From the NCBI GenBank assembly GCA_023248505.1, contig JAHFEM010000083.1, positions 1 through 7,286 of the forward strand: a stretch of 7,286 nt of DNA, read 5' to 3'. The DNA comes from Nitrospirota bacterium. GTDB lineage: Bacteria > Nitrospirota > Nitrospiria > SBBL01 > Manganitrophaceae. The position numbers and the translations under genes were made by a program. Shown here one piece after another: positions 1 through 7,286 of this stretch. Positions within the stretch are counted from its first letter, which is position 1; every line of letters starts with the position of its first letter. Below the pieces are notes generated by a model that saw only the letters and a list, made by a program, of their open reading frames with translations, did no database searches and had not been told where the DNA came from.

Positions 1-804
1 GAGTATGTCCTGACCTACCGGCGGGATCTTCCGAAACACAACCTCATTCGCCGGGGAAAATGGTGGGAAGCGGCGGGTCGAAAGGAAGGGACGGCGCAGG
101 TTTCGGTGGAGGCGGAGGCGGCCCGGCATCTTGGGATCGATCTCGGATCGAAAGTCACCTTCGATATCCAGGGGGTGCCGATCGAGGCGGAGGTGGCGAG
201 CATTCGCGATGTCGATTGGGGGAGCCTCTCCACGAACTTCTTCTTCATCTTCGAGCCGGGCGTCCTCGATGGGGCGCCGATCACTTACGTCGCCGCCGCC
301 ATGACCTCTCCCGCGGAAGACCTCCCCATCCAGAATGCGGTGATTCGGGCCTTTCCCAACGTCACGGTCATTCATCTTCGGGAGGTCCTGGAGACGATCG
401 CCGGGATCCTCAAAGAGATTACCCGGACGGTTCGATTCATGGCCTTCTTCGGATTTGCCGTGGGGCTGATCGTCCTCTCCGGCGCGATCGCCGCGACCCG
501 CGCCCGGCGGCTTCACGAGATGACCCTTTTCAAAACGCTCGGCGCGACCCGGCCGACGCTCCTGGCGATCATGGCGGTGGAGTATGCTCTCCTCGGTCTT
601 CTGGCGGCCTTCGTCGGCGGTTTTCTTTCAATCGGGGTTTCGTGGGGTATCGTCCACTTTTTTCTCGACCTGCCGTGGCGGTTCGATGGAGTCTCGCTGC
701 TGCAGGGCCTGATCGGGACCCTTCTCTTAACCCTCCTCACCGGTTTCTTAATGACCTACCGGATCTTGGGACAGAAGCCGCTGGCGATTTTAAGGGCGGA
801 GTAG
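1..804 (+). CDS. ABC transporter permease, YbbP/FtsX family (3' part, truncated by window start)
   Basis: The reading frame is open from base 1 to the TAG at 802-804, giving 267 residues of the C-terminal part of an inner-membrane permease. The first third is a soluble periplasmic-type (MacB-like core) segment: it contains RRGKWW (window residues 17-22), a VSVEAEAARHLGIDLGS stretch, and a VDWGSLSTNFFFIFEPG stretch around nt 211-261, a signature I associate with YbbP-like permeases. It is followed by an FtsX domain with three hydrophobic segments at about nt 430-500, 560-665 and 697-760. The protein ends in PLAILRAE, the usual ending of this family. Such permeases pair with a LolD/YbbA-type ATPase and form type VII-like (mechanotransmission) ABC systems that act on envelope substrates or lipoproteins; the substrate here is unknown. 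The ATPase and the N-terminal membrane part would lie upstream, outside the window. The assignment to YbbP rather than another FtsX subfamily is from motif memory. Confidence 0.87.
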   Translation, partial: EYVLTYRRDLPKHNLIRRGKWWEAAGRKEGTAQVSVEAEAARHLGIDLGSKVTFDIQGVPIEAEVASIRDVDWGSLSTNFFFIFEPGVLDGAPITYVAAAMTSPAEDLPIQNAVIRAFPNVTVIHLREVLETIAGILKEITRTVRFMAFFGFAVGLIVLSGAIAATRARRLHEMTLFKTLGATRPTLLAIMAVEYALLGLLAAFVGGFLSIGVSWGIVHFFLDLPWRFDGVSLLQGLIGTLLLTLLTGFLMTYRILGQKPLAILRAE

Positions 805-1022
805 TCCCTATCCCCCCTCTTGAACGGCGCGCCCTCTTACATTAAAATAAGAATGATTGTCAGCGCGTAAGCCAAAGCGCGAGCGGATCCGGGAAGGGCG
901 ACATGAGCGCGATCTTTTAAAGACGCGCAGCCGAGAAGACCCGCCGAAAATCAAAGATGAATCCAATCGAGAGAAATCAAATCAGCAGGCCCATTCCATC
1001 GAAGCAGACCGGGGAAGATCCG
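805..1022 (+). other. Intergenic leader between permease and histidine kinase genes
   Basis: This stretch has no convincing gene of normal size. It contains the candidate promoter at 820-848 and a 5-residue mini-ORF (903-920, MSAIF) preceded by a Shine-Dalgarno-like GGAAGG at 892-897. The TAA of that mini-ORF is in the same frame as the downstream kinase, so it sets the upstream limit for the kinase start. I see no strong terminator for the permease gene and no recognisable riboswitch. Only a weak 4-bp pairing (864-867 with 878-881) is visible. Confidence 0.5.
820..848 (+). promoter_or_regulatory. Candidate sigma-70-type promoter for the kinase-P450 unit
   Basis: TTGAAC at 820-825 (4/6 to the -35 consensus) is separated by exactly 17 bp from TAAAAT at 843-848 (5/6 to the -10 consensus). 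The site lies in an AT-rich island (839-858) within otherwise GC-rich DNA, just after the permease stop. A start near 855 would give an untranslated leader of about 170 bases before the preferred kinase start. This is pattern-based inference only. Confidence 0.42.
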
Positions 1023-4000
1023 ATGCGCCCTATCGATCATCAATGGAAGCGGTTTATCGAAGGGCTTCCGCCCGAGGGTCCGTTGCGCAGTGTCATCCTG
1101 AAATCGTGGCAGCGAAGCCGGGATTACGGCATCGATCCGATGCCGAACCAGCTCGCTTTACATCCGATTTCGCAAGAGGATCTTCAGCGCCGCGTCGACC
1201 TGAACCGAGAGTTGGTCGATATCGCTTCCCTCCACCTCAGCTGGATCTCCTCCTCTTTGGCCCAAATCCATAATGTCCTGTTTTTGGTCGACCGGGACGG
1301 CATTGTCCTCTATGCGACGGGGAACGATTCCCGGATGCGGGAGGCGTTCCATGTGCTTCCGGGTTATGATTGGTCCGAGAGGAATATGGGGACCAACGCG
1401 GCCGGAACGGCCCTGTCGGAAAACCAGGCGATCGCGGTCGCCGGGCCGGAGCATTTCATTCAACTGTTTCATGGCTATACCTGCACCGGGGTGCCGATTC
1501 ACGCAAGTGGAAGCGTTGTCGGCGCGATCGGCATCGGGACCCCTGTGGCCGACGGCAATCCGGAGCGGATGATCCTGACGGCGCACACCGCTTATGTCGT
1601 CGAGCAGGAGCTGATGCATCGCCAGATCGAGCGCCAGGCGGAGTCGATGAAGGCCGAGGCGATGACGCTTCTGGCCAACGCGCTCGATTACAAGACGATC
1701 CTCTCCAGCATTGCACACCTGGTGGTCCCCCGTTTTGCCGATGGGTGTCTGATCGATATGCTCGAAGAGGACCAGTCGATCGTTCGACTGGCCGTGTCCC
1801 AGGCCGATCCCTCCCAAAAGGCCCTGGCGAGCGAGCTGCAGCGTGATCCGATCGATCCGGGCGTCTCTCACGGCGCCCCCCGCGTTATCTTGACGGGTCA
1901 ATCGGAGCTCTATCCTGAAATCTCCGATTTCCTCTTACAGGAATCTGCTTTCGATGCGGCGCATTTGAAACTCCTCAGGCAGATCGATTCGAAGTCGGCG
2001 ATGGTGGTGCCGATTACGGGACGCGGGCGGGTGCTGGGGGCCATTACTTTCGCCTCGGAGGCATCGGGGCGCTACAGCCGGGTCGATCTCGCCTTGGCCG
2101 AGGATCTGGCGCGTCGCGCCGCGCTGGCGATTGAAAACGCCCAGCTCTACGGCGCGGCCCAACGAGAGATCGCGGAACGCAAGCGGGCGCAAGAGGCGCT
2201 GCGCCGAAGCGAAGAGCGCTTCCGGCAAATCAGCGAGAGCGGCATCCTCAGCGTCGCTTTCTTCGATCTCTCGGGGCGAGTCACCGACGCCAATGAGGCC
2301 TTTCTGAAGATGATCGGCTATACGCGGGAAGCGCTCCTGGAAGGGAAAGTGCGTTGGGATCGATTAACCCCGCCGGAGTGGAGGGAAAGAACCGCACAAG
2401 CCATTCAAGAGCTTAAGATCCAGGGACGGTGTACCCCTTATGAGAAAGAATACTTCCGAAAAGACGGCACCCGTTTCTGGGGCCTGTTCGGCGGGGCCAT
2501 GCTCAACGGGGGGGAGGAAGGGGTCGCCTTTGTGGTCGACATTGCCGAGCGCAAGCGGGCGGAGGCGTCGCTGCGGCAATCCGAGGAGAAATACCGCAAT
2601 CTGTTCGAAACGATGGCCCAGGGGGTCGTCTATCAGGATGCCGAAGGGAAGATCATTTCGGCAAATCCGGCGGCGGAACGGATATTGGGATTAACGTTGG
2701 ATCAGATGCAAGGGAGGAACTCGTTTGATTTTAGCTGGCGGGCGATCCATGTAGACCGGTCGGACTTCAGGGGGGAGGACCATCCGGCGATGATCGCGCT
2801 CAAGACCGGAGAAGAGGTGAAAAATGCGGTGATGGGCATTTTCCATCCCGTGGAGAAGGGGTATCGCTGGATCAATATCAACGCCACCCCGAAATTCAGA
2901 TCCGGAGAAGAGAAGCCGTATCAGGTTTATTCGACCTTTTCGGATATCACGGAACGCAAGCAGGCGGAAGAGGCGCTGCGCAGGAGTGAAGGGCAACTTC
3001 AGGCGATTCTCGATCATACGACGGCGGTTGTTTATCTCATGGACCTCGACGATCGGTTCATGATGGTCAACCGGCAGTTTGAAACGCTCCACCTAAAGAA
3101 AGAAGCGGTTTACGGCAAATCCCTCCATGATCTCTTCCCGAAAGAGGTCGCGGATGCTTTACGCGCCAACAACAGGAAAGTCGTCGAAGCCGGGCGTCCT
3201 CTGGAATTCGACGAGGTCGTCCCCCAGGAGGACGGGACCCATGTTTATCTTTCCATAAAGGTTCCGCTGCTGGATCACAAGGGGAACCCTTATGCGGTCT
3301 GCGGCATCTCGAGCGACATCACGGACCGAAAACGGATGGAAGAGACGCTCGGGAAGAAGACCGTCGAGGCTGAGGAGGCGAACCGGGCCAAATCGCAGTT
3401 TGTCTCGATGGTGTCGCATGAGTTGCGCACCCCGCTCAACGCGATCCTCGGCTACACCGAGCTTCTCGGCCGTTCTCAATTCGCCGAAGATCCGGTCAAG
3501 CGGGCGGAGATGATCGACCGCATCTACTACAACGCCCAAAGCCTCTTGCAGCTCATTAATAATTTGCTCCATCTCAACCGATTGGAAGCGGGCCAGATGC
3601 CGGTGAAGGATGAAACCGTTTATCTCCATGATATGGTCCGGAAGATCGTCTACCGTCTGGAACCGATGGGGGAGGAGAAGGGATTAAAGGTCAGCCTCGT
3701 AGACGACTGCGGGCCGCTTCCGATTCACTCCGATCCGAAGAAAATCGAGCAGATCATCACGAACTTGATTTCCAATGCGATCAAATTTACCGACCGGGGC
3801 TCGGTGACGATTCGGCTCTCGGACCTTCCCGCCGAGCAGCACGTCGCCGTCGAAGTCTCCGATACCGGCATCGGGATCGCCGAAAAGGATTTCTCCCGCC
3901 TCTTTGAGCCGTTCTACCAGGCCGATCCTTCCGATACCCGCTCTTATGAGGGATCGGGGTTGGGGCTCTCCATCGTCAAAAAATTCGCCGAGCTGCTCGG

Positions 4001-4097
4001 GGGAACGGTTCGGGTCGAAAGCACGGTCGGGGCCGGGACCACTTTTACCGTTCGCCTCCCTTATGAAAATGTCCGCTTGAGATCGAGCGCCGCTTAG
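1023..4097 (+). CDS. Soluble multi-sensor histidine kinase (AcoR-type GAF, GAF, three PAS, HisKA, HATPase)
   Basis: This is a 1024-residue sensor kinase that would autophosphorylate on His and pass the phosphate to an unlinked response regulator. Residues ~3-200 match the sensory region of AcoR/DhaR-type activators: [13 protein letters not shown], then GTNAAGTAL (123-131), EHF (143-145) and a GAF-like end. A second GAF spans ~215-378 ([27 protein letters not shown]). Three PAS domains follow (~398-511, 522-646, 657-770), joined by similar ERKRAEE-LRRSE helical linkers. HisKA carries the phospho-acceptor in SHELRTPLN (H799). The ATPase has N914-LISN-918 (N box), D947TGIGI (G1) and G977SGLGL (G2), so it looks catalytically intact. 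No signal peptide or membrane helix is visible, which implies a cytoplasmic sensor; there is no receiver domain. The ATG at 1023 was chosen because GGGGAA (1011-1016) lies 6 bases upstream and the family match begins there. An in-frame ATG at 957 would add 22 residues (1046 total) but lacks a visible ribosome site. The P450 gene follows after 14 bp. Ligand unknown. Confidence 0.95.
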   Translation: MRPIDHQWKRFIEGLPPEGPLRSVILKSWQRSRDYGIDPMPNQLALHPISQEDLQRRVDLNRELVDIASLHLSWISSSLAQIHNVLFLVDRDGIVLYATGNDSRMREAFHVLPGYDWSERNMGTNAAGTALSENQAIAVAGPEHFIQLFHGYTCTGVPIHASGSVVGAIGIGTPVADGNPERMILTAHTAYVVEQELMHRQIERQAESMKAEAMTLLANALDYKTILSSIAHLVVPRFADGCLIDMLEEDQSIVRLAVSQADPSQKALASELQRDPIDPGVSHGAPRVILTGQSELYPEISDFLLQESAFDAAHLKLLRQIDSKSAMVVPITGRGRVLGAITFASEASGRYSRVDLALAEDLARRAALAIENAQLYGAAQREIAERKRAQEALRRSEERFRQISESGILSVAFFDLSGRVTDANEAFLKMIGYTREALLEGKVRWDRLTPPEWRERTAQAIQELKIQGRCTPYEKEYFRKDGTRFWGLFGGAMLNGGEEGVAFVVDIAERKRAEASLRQSEEKYRNLFETMAQGVVYQDAEGKIISANPAAERILGLTLDQMQGRNSFDFSWRAIHVDRSDFRGEDHPAMIALKTGEEVKNAVMGIFHPVEKGYRWININATPKFRSGEEKPYQVYSTFSDITERKQAEEALRRSEGQLQAILDHTTAVVYLMDLDDRFMMVNRQFETLHLKKEAVYGKSLHDLFPKEVADALRANNRKVVEAGRPLEFDEVVPQEDGTHVYLSIKVPLLDHKGNPYAVCGISSDITDRKRMEETLGKKTVEAEEANRAKSQFVSMVSHELRTPLNAILGYTELLGRSQFAEDPVKRAEMIDRIYYNAQSLLQLINNLLHLNRLEAGQMPVKDETVYLHDMVRKIVYRLEPMGEEKGLKVSLVDDCGPLPIHSDPKKIEQIITNLISNAIKFTDRGSVTIRLSDLPAEQHVAVEVSDTGIGIAEKDFSRLFEPFYQADPSDTRSYEGSGLGLSIVKKFAELLGGTVRVESTVGAGTTFTVRLPYENVRLRSSAA
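2166..3359 (+). repeat. Degenerate repeated inter-PAS linker inside the histidine kinase gene
   Basis: A helical linker of the form ERK-R/Q-AEE-LRRSE recurs within the kinase: its Glu/Asp codon is at 2175, 2547, 2952 and 3324 (the last is a variant, DRKRMEETL). Spacings are 372, 405 and 372 bp (124, 135 and 124 codons). At the DNA level the first three copies share GA(A/G)CGCAAGC(G/A)GGCG-type cores. This is the known S-box connector of PAS kinases and reflects modular domain duplication, not a mobile repeat. The middle module is 11 codons longer than the others. Confidence 0.8.
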
Positions 4098-4111
4098 GAT
4101 ATTCTCGACCG

Positions 4112-5461
4112 ATGACGCAGAAAAGCAACCTCACTCCGCCGGGTCCGCCGGGAAAACCGCTGGTCGGCCATCTCTTCCCCTTTCGGCGCGATCCGATCGA
4201 TTTTCTCATGAGACTCGCCCGCGAGTATGGGGACATCGCCTATTTCAAACTCGGATCTCAAGAGATCTTTCTCCTCAGCCATCCCGACCTCATTAAAAAC
4301 GTCTTAACGGTCGATCACCGCAACTTCATCAAGGGGAGAGGGCTTCAGTGGGCGAAGCGGTTGCTGGGGGAAGGGCTGCTCACAAGCGAGGGGGAATTTC
4401 ACCGCCGCCAACGGCGGATCGCGCAGCCCGCCTTCCATCGGCAGCGGATCGCCTCTTATGGAACCCTCATGTCGGAATACGCCGCCCGGACGCGGGATCT
4501 CTGGCAGGAGGGAAAGCCGTTCGACCTGTTGCAGGAGATGATGCGGCTGACGATGGCGGTCGCGGGGAAGACCCTCTTCGATACCGATGCCGAATCGGAG
4601 GCAAAGGAGATCAGCGAGGCGCTGTCGATCTCGGTCGAATTTTTCAACCGCTTTACCCTTCCTTTCGCCGATCTCTTGGCCGAACTTCCGGTGCCGAGCA
4701 CGCTCCGTTTCCGAAAGGCAAAGCGTCGTCTGGACGAGACGATTTACCGGATGATCGCCGAGCGCCGGGCGAGCGGGGAAGACCGTGGGGATCTCCTCTC
4801 GATGTTGCTTCTGGCGCAGGATGAAGAGGGGACCGGGGGCATGACCGATCAGCAGCTTCGGGATGAGGCGATGACGATCTTTCTGGCGGGGCATGAGACG
4901 ACCGCCAACGCCCTTACCTGGACCTGGTATCTGCTGTCGCAGCATCCCGAGGTGGAGGCGCGCCTGCATGCCGAGATCGACGCGCTGGGGGAAAGGCTTC
5001 CGACGATCGATGACCTGCCGAAACTAAGCTATACGGAGAAAGTTCTCGCTGAATCGATGCGGCTCTATCCGCCGGCCTGGCTGGTCGGCTATCGCGCGAT
5101 TCGGGATTATCCTGTGGATCGGTATGTTGTCCCGGCGGGGGGGATTGTGCTGATGAGTCAGTATGTGATGCATCATGATCCGCGCTATTTCCCCGATCCC
5201 TTCCGTTTCGACACAGAGCGTTGGCGGCCGGAAGCGAAGGCGGTCCGTCCGAAGTTCTCATACTTTCCCTTCGGCGGGGGGCCTCGGGTCTGCATCGGCG
5301 AATCGTTCGCCTGGATGGAAGGAATGCTGGTGATCGCCACCCTGGCACAGCGCTGGCGGTTGCGGAGGGTCCCGGGCCGCCCGGTGGTCCTCCAACCGTT
5401 GATCACGCTGCGGCCGAAGGACGGCCTGCAAATGATCGCCGAGCGGCGAGTTAGGGATTAA
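4112..5461 (+). CDS. Cytochrome P450 monooxygenase
   Basis: This is a complete 449-residue P450, the normal length for a soluble bacterial enzyme. P450s use O2 and two electrons to insert oxygen into C-H bonds or to epoxidise substrates. The I-helix oxygen-activation motif is A259GHETT264, the K-helix ExxR is E314SMR317, and an FRFDTERW segment corresponds to the PERF region. The haem loop is F387GGGPRVCIG396 with Cys394 as axial thiolate ligand, so all key residues are present. The N-terminus ([19 protein letters not shown]) has the proline-rich hinge PPGPPGKP but no membrane anchor, which suggests a cytosolic form. The FGGGPRxCIG loop resembles the CYP4/CYP102/CYP110-like superclade rather than camphor-type P450s; a fatty-acid, alkane or terpenoid-like substrate is possible, but this is inference. 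The ATG at 4112 lies 14 bp after the kinase stop. A weak AGGAT (4096-4100) overlapping that stop could serve as ribosome site, suggesting co-transcription and translational coupling. No ferredoxin or reductase gene is adjacent, so its redox partners are unknown. Confidence 0.97.
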   Translation: MTQKSNLTPPGPPGKPLVGHLFPFRRDPIDFLMRLAREYGDIAYFKLGSQEIFLLSHPDLIKNVLTVDHRNFIKGRGLQWAKRLLGEGLLTSEGEFHRRQRRIAQPAFHRQRIASYGTLMSEYAARTRDLWQEGKPFDLLQEMMRLTMAVAGKTLFDTDAESEAKEISEALSISVEFFNRFTLPFADLLAELPVPSTLRFRKAKRRLDETIYRMIAERRASGEDRGDLLSMLLLAQDEEGTGGMTDQQLRDEAMTIFLAGHETTANALTWTWYLLSQHPEVEARLHAEIDALGERLPTIDDLPKLSYTEKVLAESMRLYPPAWLVGYRAIRDYPVDRYVVPAGGIVLMSQYVMHHDPRYFPDPFRFDTERWRPEAKAVRPKFSYFPFGGGPRVCIGESFAWMEGMLVIATLAQRWRLRRVPGRPVVLQPLITLRPKDGLQMIAERRVRD

Positions 5462-5477
5462 GAATCAATAACGTTTA

Positions 5478-5531
5478 GTTTGGAATGGGGCGAAGCCCCA
5501 TTCAAACGACCTCCGTTTTCCTCTTTCTTTT
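5478..5531 (+). terminator. Rho-independent terminator between convergent P450 and trmJ genes
   Basis: Bases 5483-5491 (GAATGGGGC) pair perfectly with 5495-5503 (GCCCCATTC) around a GAA triloop. Four further pairs (GTTT 5478-5481 with AAAC 5504-5507) extend the stem past one bulged G (5482), giving 13 pairs. On the plus strand it is followed after about 7 bases by the T-rich stretch 5515-5531, consistent with termination of the kinase-P450 transcript. On the minus strand the stem is followed by a less T-rich sequence, so it may also terminate trmJ transcripts, but less efficiently. It lies mostly in the 68-bp gap between the two stop codons. Confidence 0.78.
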
Positions 5532-6303
5532 ACAAAGGAGGGAATTTTTTTTGTCCTGCGGCCCAGAGCGCCTGACGGAACATCGCCCGCAACAGCTTCA
5601 CCTCTTCCGGATCGATCTCGGCCCGCATGAAAATTTTCCGCAGTCTCCTCACCGTCGTTTTCTTCGCCGGCGGTTTCAAAAAGCCGATTTCTTCCAGCGT
5701 CCCTTCCATCTCTTGAAAGAGCGATTCGATCTCAGCGACGGAGGCGATCCCCGCAAGAGGCTTGCCGTTTGGGTCGGAGGAGGCAAGCGCGCTGCTTGCC
5801 CGGAGGAGGGCGGCGGCGACGAGCAGGACCGCCTGGGCGAGATTCAGAGACGAGAAGCGGGGACCGGTCGGAATGTACGCCGTTCGGTGGCAGCGGGAGA
5901 GGGCTTCGTTCGTCAGGCCGCTCCCCTCCGAACCGAAGAGAAGGGTGATCTTTCGACGGCCGGCCCGCTCCCATATTTCCGGGGCGAGCGCCTCGATCGA
6001 TTCCGTCCCGCCTCCTTTGCGCCTCCGCCCGCTGATGCCGACGACCCACTCCGTTTCGGAGAGGGCGGCGGAGAGATCGGGAAAGAGCCGCGCGGGGTCG
6101 AGCACCTCGCGGGAGCGGTACGCCATCCGAATCGACTCCTCGCCCCTCGGATCGGCCGGGGAGACAAGCGCCAAGCGGGCGAACCCCATGTTCTTCATGG
6201 CGCGGGCGGCGCTCCCGATATTGCCGGGGCTTTCGGGCGCAACGAGACAAAAGGTGATCCGGTCAAACCGCGTCGAATCGGTGGCGGGGAGAGTGTCGCT
6301 CAC
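5530..6303 (-). CDS. trmJ: tRNA (cytidine/uridine-32-2'-O)-methyltransferase TrmJ (SPOUT class)
   Basis: The product is 257 residues (E. coli TrmJ is about 246). It would methylate the 2'-OH of the anticodon-loop nucleotide 32 of tRNAs using S-adenosylmethionine, as a cytoplasmic dimer. The three SpoU/TrmH motifs are visible: P26GNIGSAARAMKNMG (motif 1, with R34 aligning to the catalytic Arg23 of E. coli TrmJ), L122FGSEGSGLTNE (motif 2) and S151SLNLAQAV (motif 3); motifs 2 and 3 build the SAM-binding trefoil knot. The C-terminal tail is also TrmJ-like: a helix MEGTLEEIGFL, then RRLRKIFMRAEID and EVKLLRAMF, aligning with the family's C-terminal extension and distinguishing it from TrmH and RlmB. 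The start is GTG (6301-6303); no in-frame ATG precedes motif 1 and the ribosome site is weak (ACGGA about 5 bases upstream). It lies 9 bp after a histidine kinase gene on the same strand, so it is probably translated from that transcript. Position-32 specificity is inferred from family membership. Confidence 0.93.
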   Translation of the reverse strand: MSDTLPATDSTRFDRITFCLVAPESPGNIGSAARAMKNMGFARLALVSPADPRGEESIRMAYRSREVLDPARLFPDLSAALSETEWVVGISGRRRKGGGTESIEALAPEIWERAGRRKITLLFGSEGSGLTNEALSRCHRTAYIPTGPRFSSLNLAQAVLLVAAALLRASSALASSDPNGKPLAGIASVAEIESLFQEMEGTLEEIGFLKPPAKKTTVRRLRKIFMRAEIDPEEVKLLRAMFRQALWAAGQKKFPPL

Positions 6304-6312
6304 AGGGTCCGT

Positions 6313-7286
6313 TCAAATTAAAGGGGGACGATCGCTTCGCCCGGGGAGCCAGAGGGTAAAGCGCGTCCCGGCCCCCGGCCGGCTCTTCACCTTGATTTTC
6401 CCCCGCAGCTGCCGGACGATATGGTGGACAATCGTCAGGCCGATCCCGGTCCCTTCATATCCCGAAGCATGGCTGAACGGGTCGAAGATGCGGGCCAGCC
6501 GGTCGGGCTCGATGCCGATTCCGGTATCCGAGATGACGATTTGAACCCCCTCCTGCTCTTTCTCCACGGTCCTTCGGACCCGGATCTGGATGCGCCCGGA
6601 CGGGGTGAATTTGGCGGCATTGGAGTAGAGATTCGAGAGGAGGTGTTTGATCAGATCGGGGTCGGAGAGGCGGATGCGGACCGCCGGCTCGATCCGGCTA
6701 TCGACCGCCACCTCTTTCCCGAAGAGGAGGGGGATCAGCTCATTCTGGATTTCTTCTTGGACGATCTCGCTCAGATCGACCTCGACCGCCTCGGTCGCCT
6801 GATAGCGGAATTGGTCCAGCCCCTTTTCGAGCATTCTGAGGAGGTCTTTCGAATTTGCGAGAATCCGTTCGATCGCCGATTTTCTCTTTTCATCGTTATT
6901 CATCCCGTCCCGAAGAAGCGCGGTATATCCCATGATGGCGTTCAAAGGCGTTTTCAAATCATGGGAGGTGTAGGAAAAGGAGGTCTGGTGCTGCATCGCC
7001 TCTTCCCGGAGTTTCAGGTTGGCGCGGGAGAGGACCGCGTTCATCCGTTGAAGGTATTGGTAAGCCTCCCGGTTCAGGAGGTCGGCCGTCAGCCGAGAGG
7101 AGAGGATATCCAGCGGGTCTTCCTCTTCGGGAGAGAGAAGCGGCTTGCGAAGGGCGATCAACAAGACCCCCTTGGCGTACTCTTTATAAGCCAACGGCGA
7201 GACGACCAGCCCTTCCAGGTCCATTTGCGCCAAAGGCTTTCCCAGAGACGGATCGGCCGCCACCGCGGCGCGAGAGGCGATCGTCC
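6313..7286 (-). CDS. Sensor histidine kinase, GAF-HisKA-HATPase (5' end outside window)
   Basis: The frame is open from the right edge of the window to the TGA at 6313-6315, giving about 324 residues of a kinase C-terminus. The GTG at 7261-7263 is unlikely to be the true start, because coding continues upstream (TIASRAA) in a pattern typical of the middle of a GAF domain. After the GAF remnant (to about nt 7070) there is a linker helix (NAVLSRANLKLREEA), then HisKA with SHDLKTPLNAI, phospho-acceptor His codon at 6961-6963. The HATPase domain has an N box SNLYSNAAKF (second Asn at 6619-6621), a G1 box DTGIGI (Asp at 6526-6528) and a G2 box GTGIGL. All catalytic motifs are intact. No membrane helix is visible in this part. 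No response regulator gene is adjacent within the window; trmJ follows 9 bp downstream. The H box resembles that of the kinase at 1023-4097, but the two differ enough not to be a recent duplication. The signal sensed is unknown. Confidence 0.92.
   Translation of the reverse strand, partial: TIASRAAVAADPSLGKPLAQMDLEGLVVSPLAYKEYAKGVLLIALRKPLLSPEEEDPLDILSSRLTADLLNREAYQYLQRMNAVLSRANLKLREEAMQHQTSFSYTSHDLKTPLNAIMGYTALLRDGMNNDEKRKSAIERILANSKDLLRMLEKGLDQFRYQATEAVEVDLSEIVQEEIQNELIPLLFGKEVAVDSRIEPAVRIRLSDPDLIKHLLSNLYSNAAKFTPSGRIQIRVRRTVEKEQEGVQIVISDTGIGIEPDRLARIFDPFSHASGYEGTGIGLTIVHHIVRQLRGKIKVKSRPGAGTRFTLWLPGRSDRPPLI

Noticed and set aside
60..845. 261-codon plus-strand frame overlapping the permease
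   Set aside because: Its Arg/Gly/Pro-rich translation looks like an out-of-frame shadow, whereas frame 1 gives a coherent membrane protein.
863..881. Possible hairpin GCGCG...GCGCG after the permease gene
   Set aside because: Only four base pairs form and no T tract follows, so it is not a credible terminator.
857..1273. 138-codon frame starting with TTG before the kinase
   Set aside because: Most of it overlaps the kinase N-terminus in another frame; it is very Arg/Ser-rich and has no family resemblance.
1158..1901. 247-codon open frame on the minus strand opposite the kinase gene
   Set aside because: It lies wholly antisense to a well-supported kinase coding region, has no recognisable motif, and long antisense frames are expected in GC-rich DNA.
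1023..4097. Possible sigma-54 activator (AcoR) annotation for the kinase gene
   Set aside because: No Walker A GESGTGKE, GAFTGA or Fis-type helix-turn-helix is present; the C-terminus is clearly HisKA and HATPase.
4304..4969. 221-codon minus-strand frame opposite the P450
   Set aside because: It is a shadow of the P450 coding frame, with no motif or ribosome site.
5485..6321. 278-codon plus-strand frame across the terminator and trmJ
   Set aside because: It is antisense to clear TrmJ motifs and crosses the terminator hairpin; its composition is rich in Arg and Gly with no domain signature.
1..7286. Mobile element, CRISPR array, tRNA or phage-related content
   Set aside because: No transposase or integrase motif, no regularly spaced short repeats, no cloverleaf and no terminal inverted repeats were seen on either strand.

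Overview
The window is GC-rich (roughly 60 % by eye) bacterial chromosome with tightly packed genes. It contains parts or all of five protein genes and one clear hairpin terminator. I see no rRNA, tRNA, CRISPR, insertion sequence or phage genes. Multi-sensor PAS/GAF histidine kinases beside a soluble P450 and a TrmJ methyltransferase fit an environmental bacterium with rich signalling, for example Nitrospirota, Myxococcota or Acidobacteriota. The taxon is only a guess.

Layout: (1) 1-804 (+) is the 3' end of a YbbP-type FtsX-family ABC transporter permease that begins before the window. (2) 805-1022 is non-coding and holds a plausible sigma-70-type promoter (TTGAAC-17 bp-TAAAAT) and a 5-residue mini-ORF. 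(3) 1023-4097 (+) is a large soluble hybrid-sensor histidine kinase: AcoR/DhaR-type GAF region, second GAF, three PAS domains, then HisKA and HATPase. (4) 4112-5461 (+) is a complete cytochrome P450, 14 bp downstream of the kinase and probably in one operon with it. (5) 5478-5531 holds a strong hairpin followed by a T-rich tract, between convergent transcription units. (6) 5530-6303 (-) is trmJ, encoding a SPOUT tRNA 2'-O-methyltransferase. (7) 6313-7286 (-) is the 3' part of a second GAF-HisKA-HATPase histidine kinase, 9 bp upstream of trmJ in the same transcription direction; its 5' end lies beyond the window.

Functionally, two convergent bicistrons each pair a histidine kinase with an enzyme gene: kinase-P450 on the plus strand, kinase-trmJ on the minus strand. 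No response regulator, ferredoxin or ferredoxin reductase is present, so phosphotransfer partners and P450 electron donors must be encoded elsewhere. The most unusual element is the AcoR/DhaR-like sensory N-terminus on a histidine kinase instead of on a sigma-54 activator, sitting directly upstream of a P450. All protein families here are known; any novelty lies in domain combination and gene pairing, not in a clearly new system.
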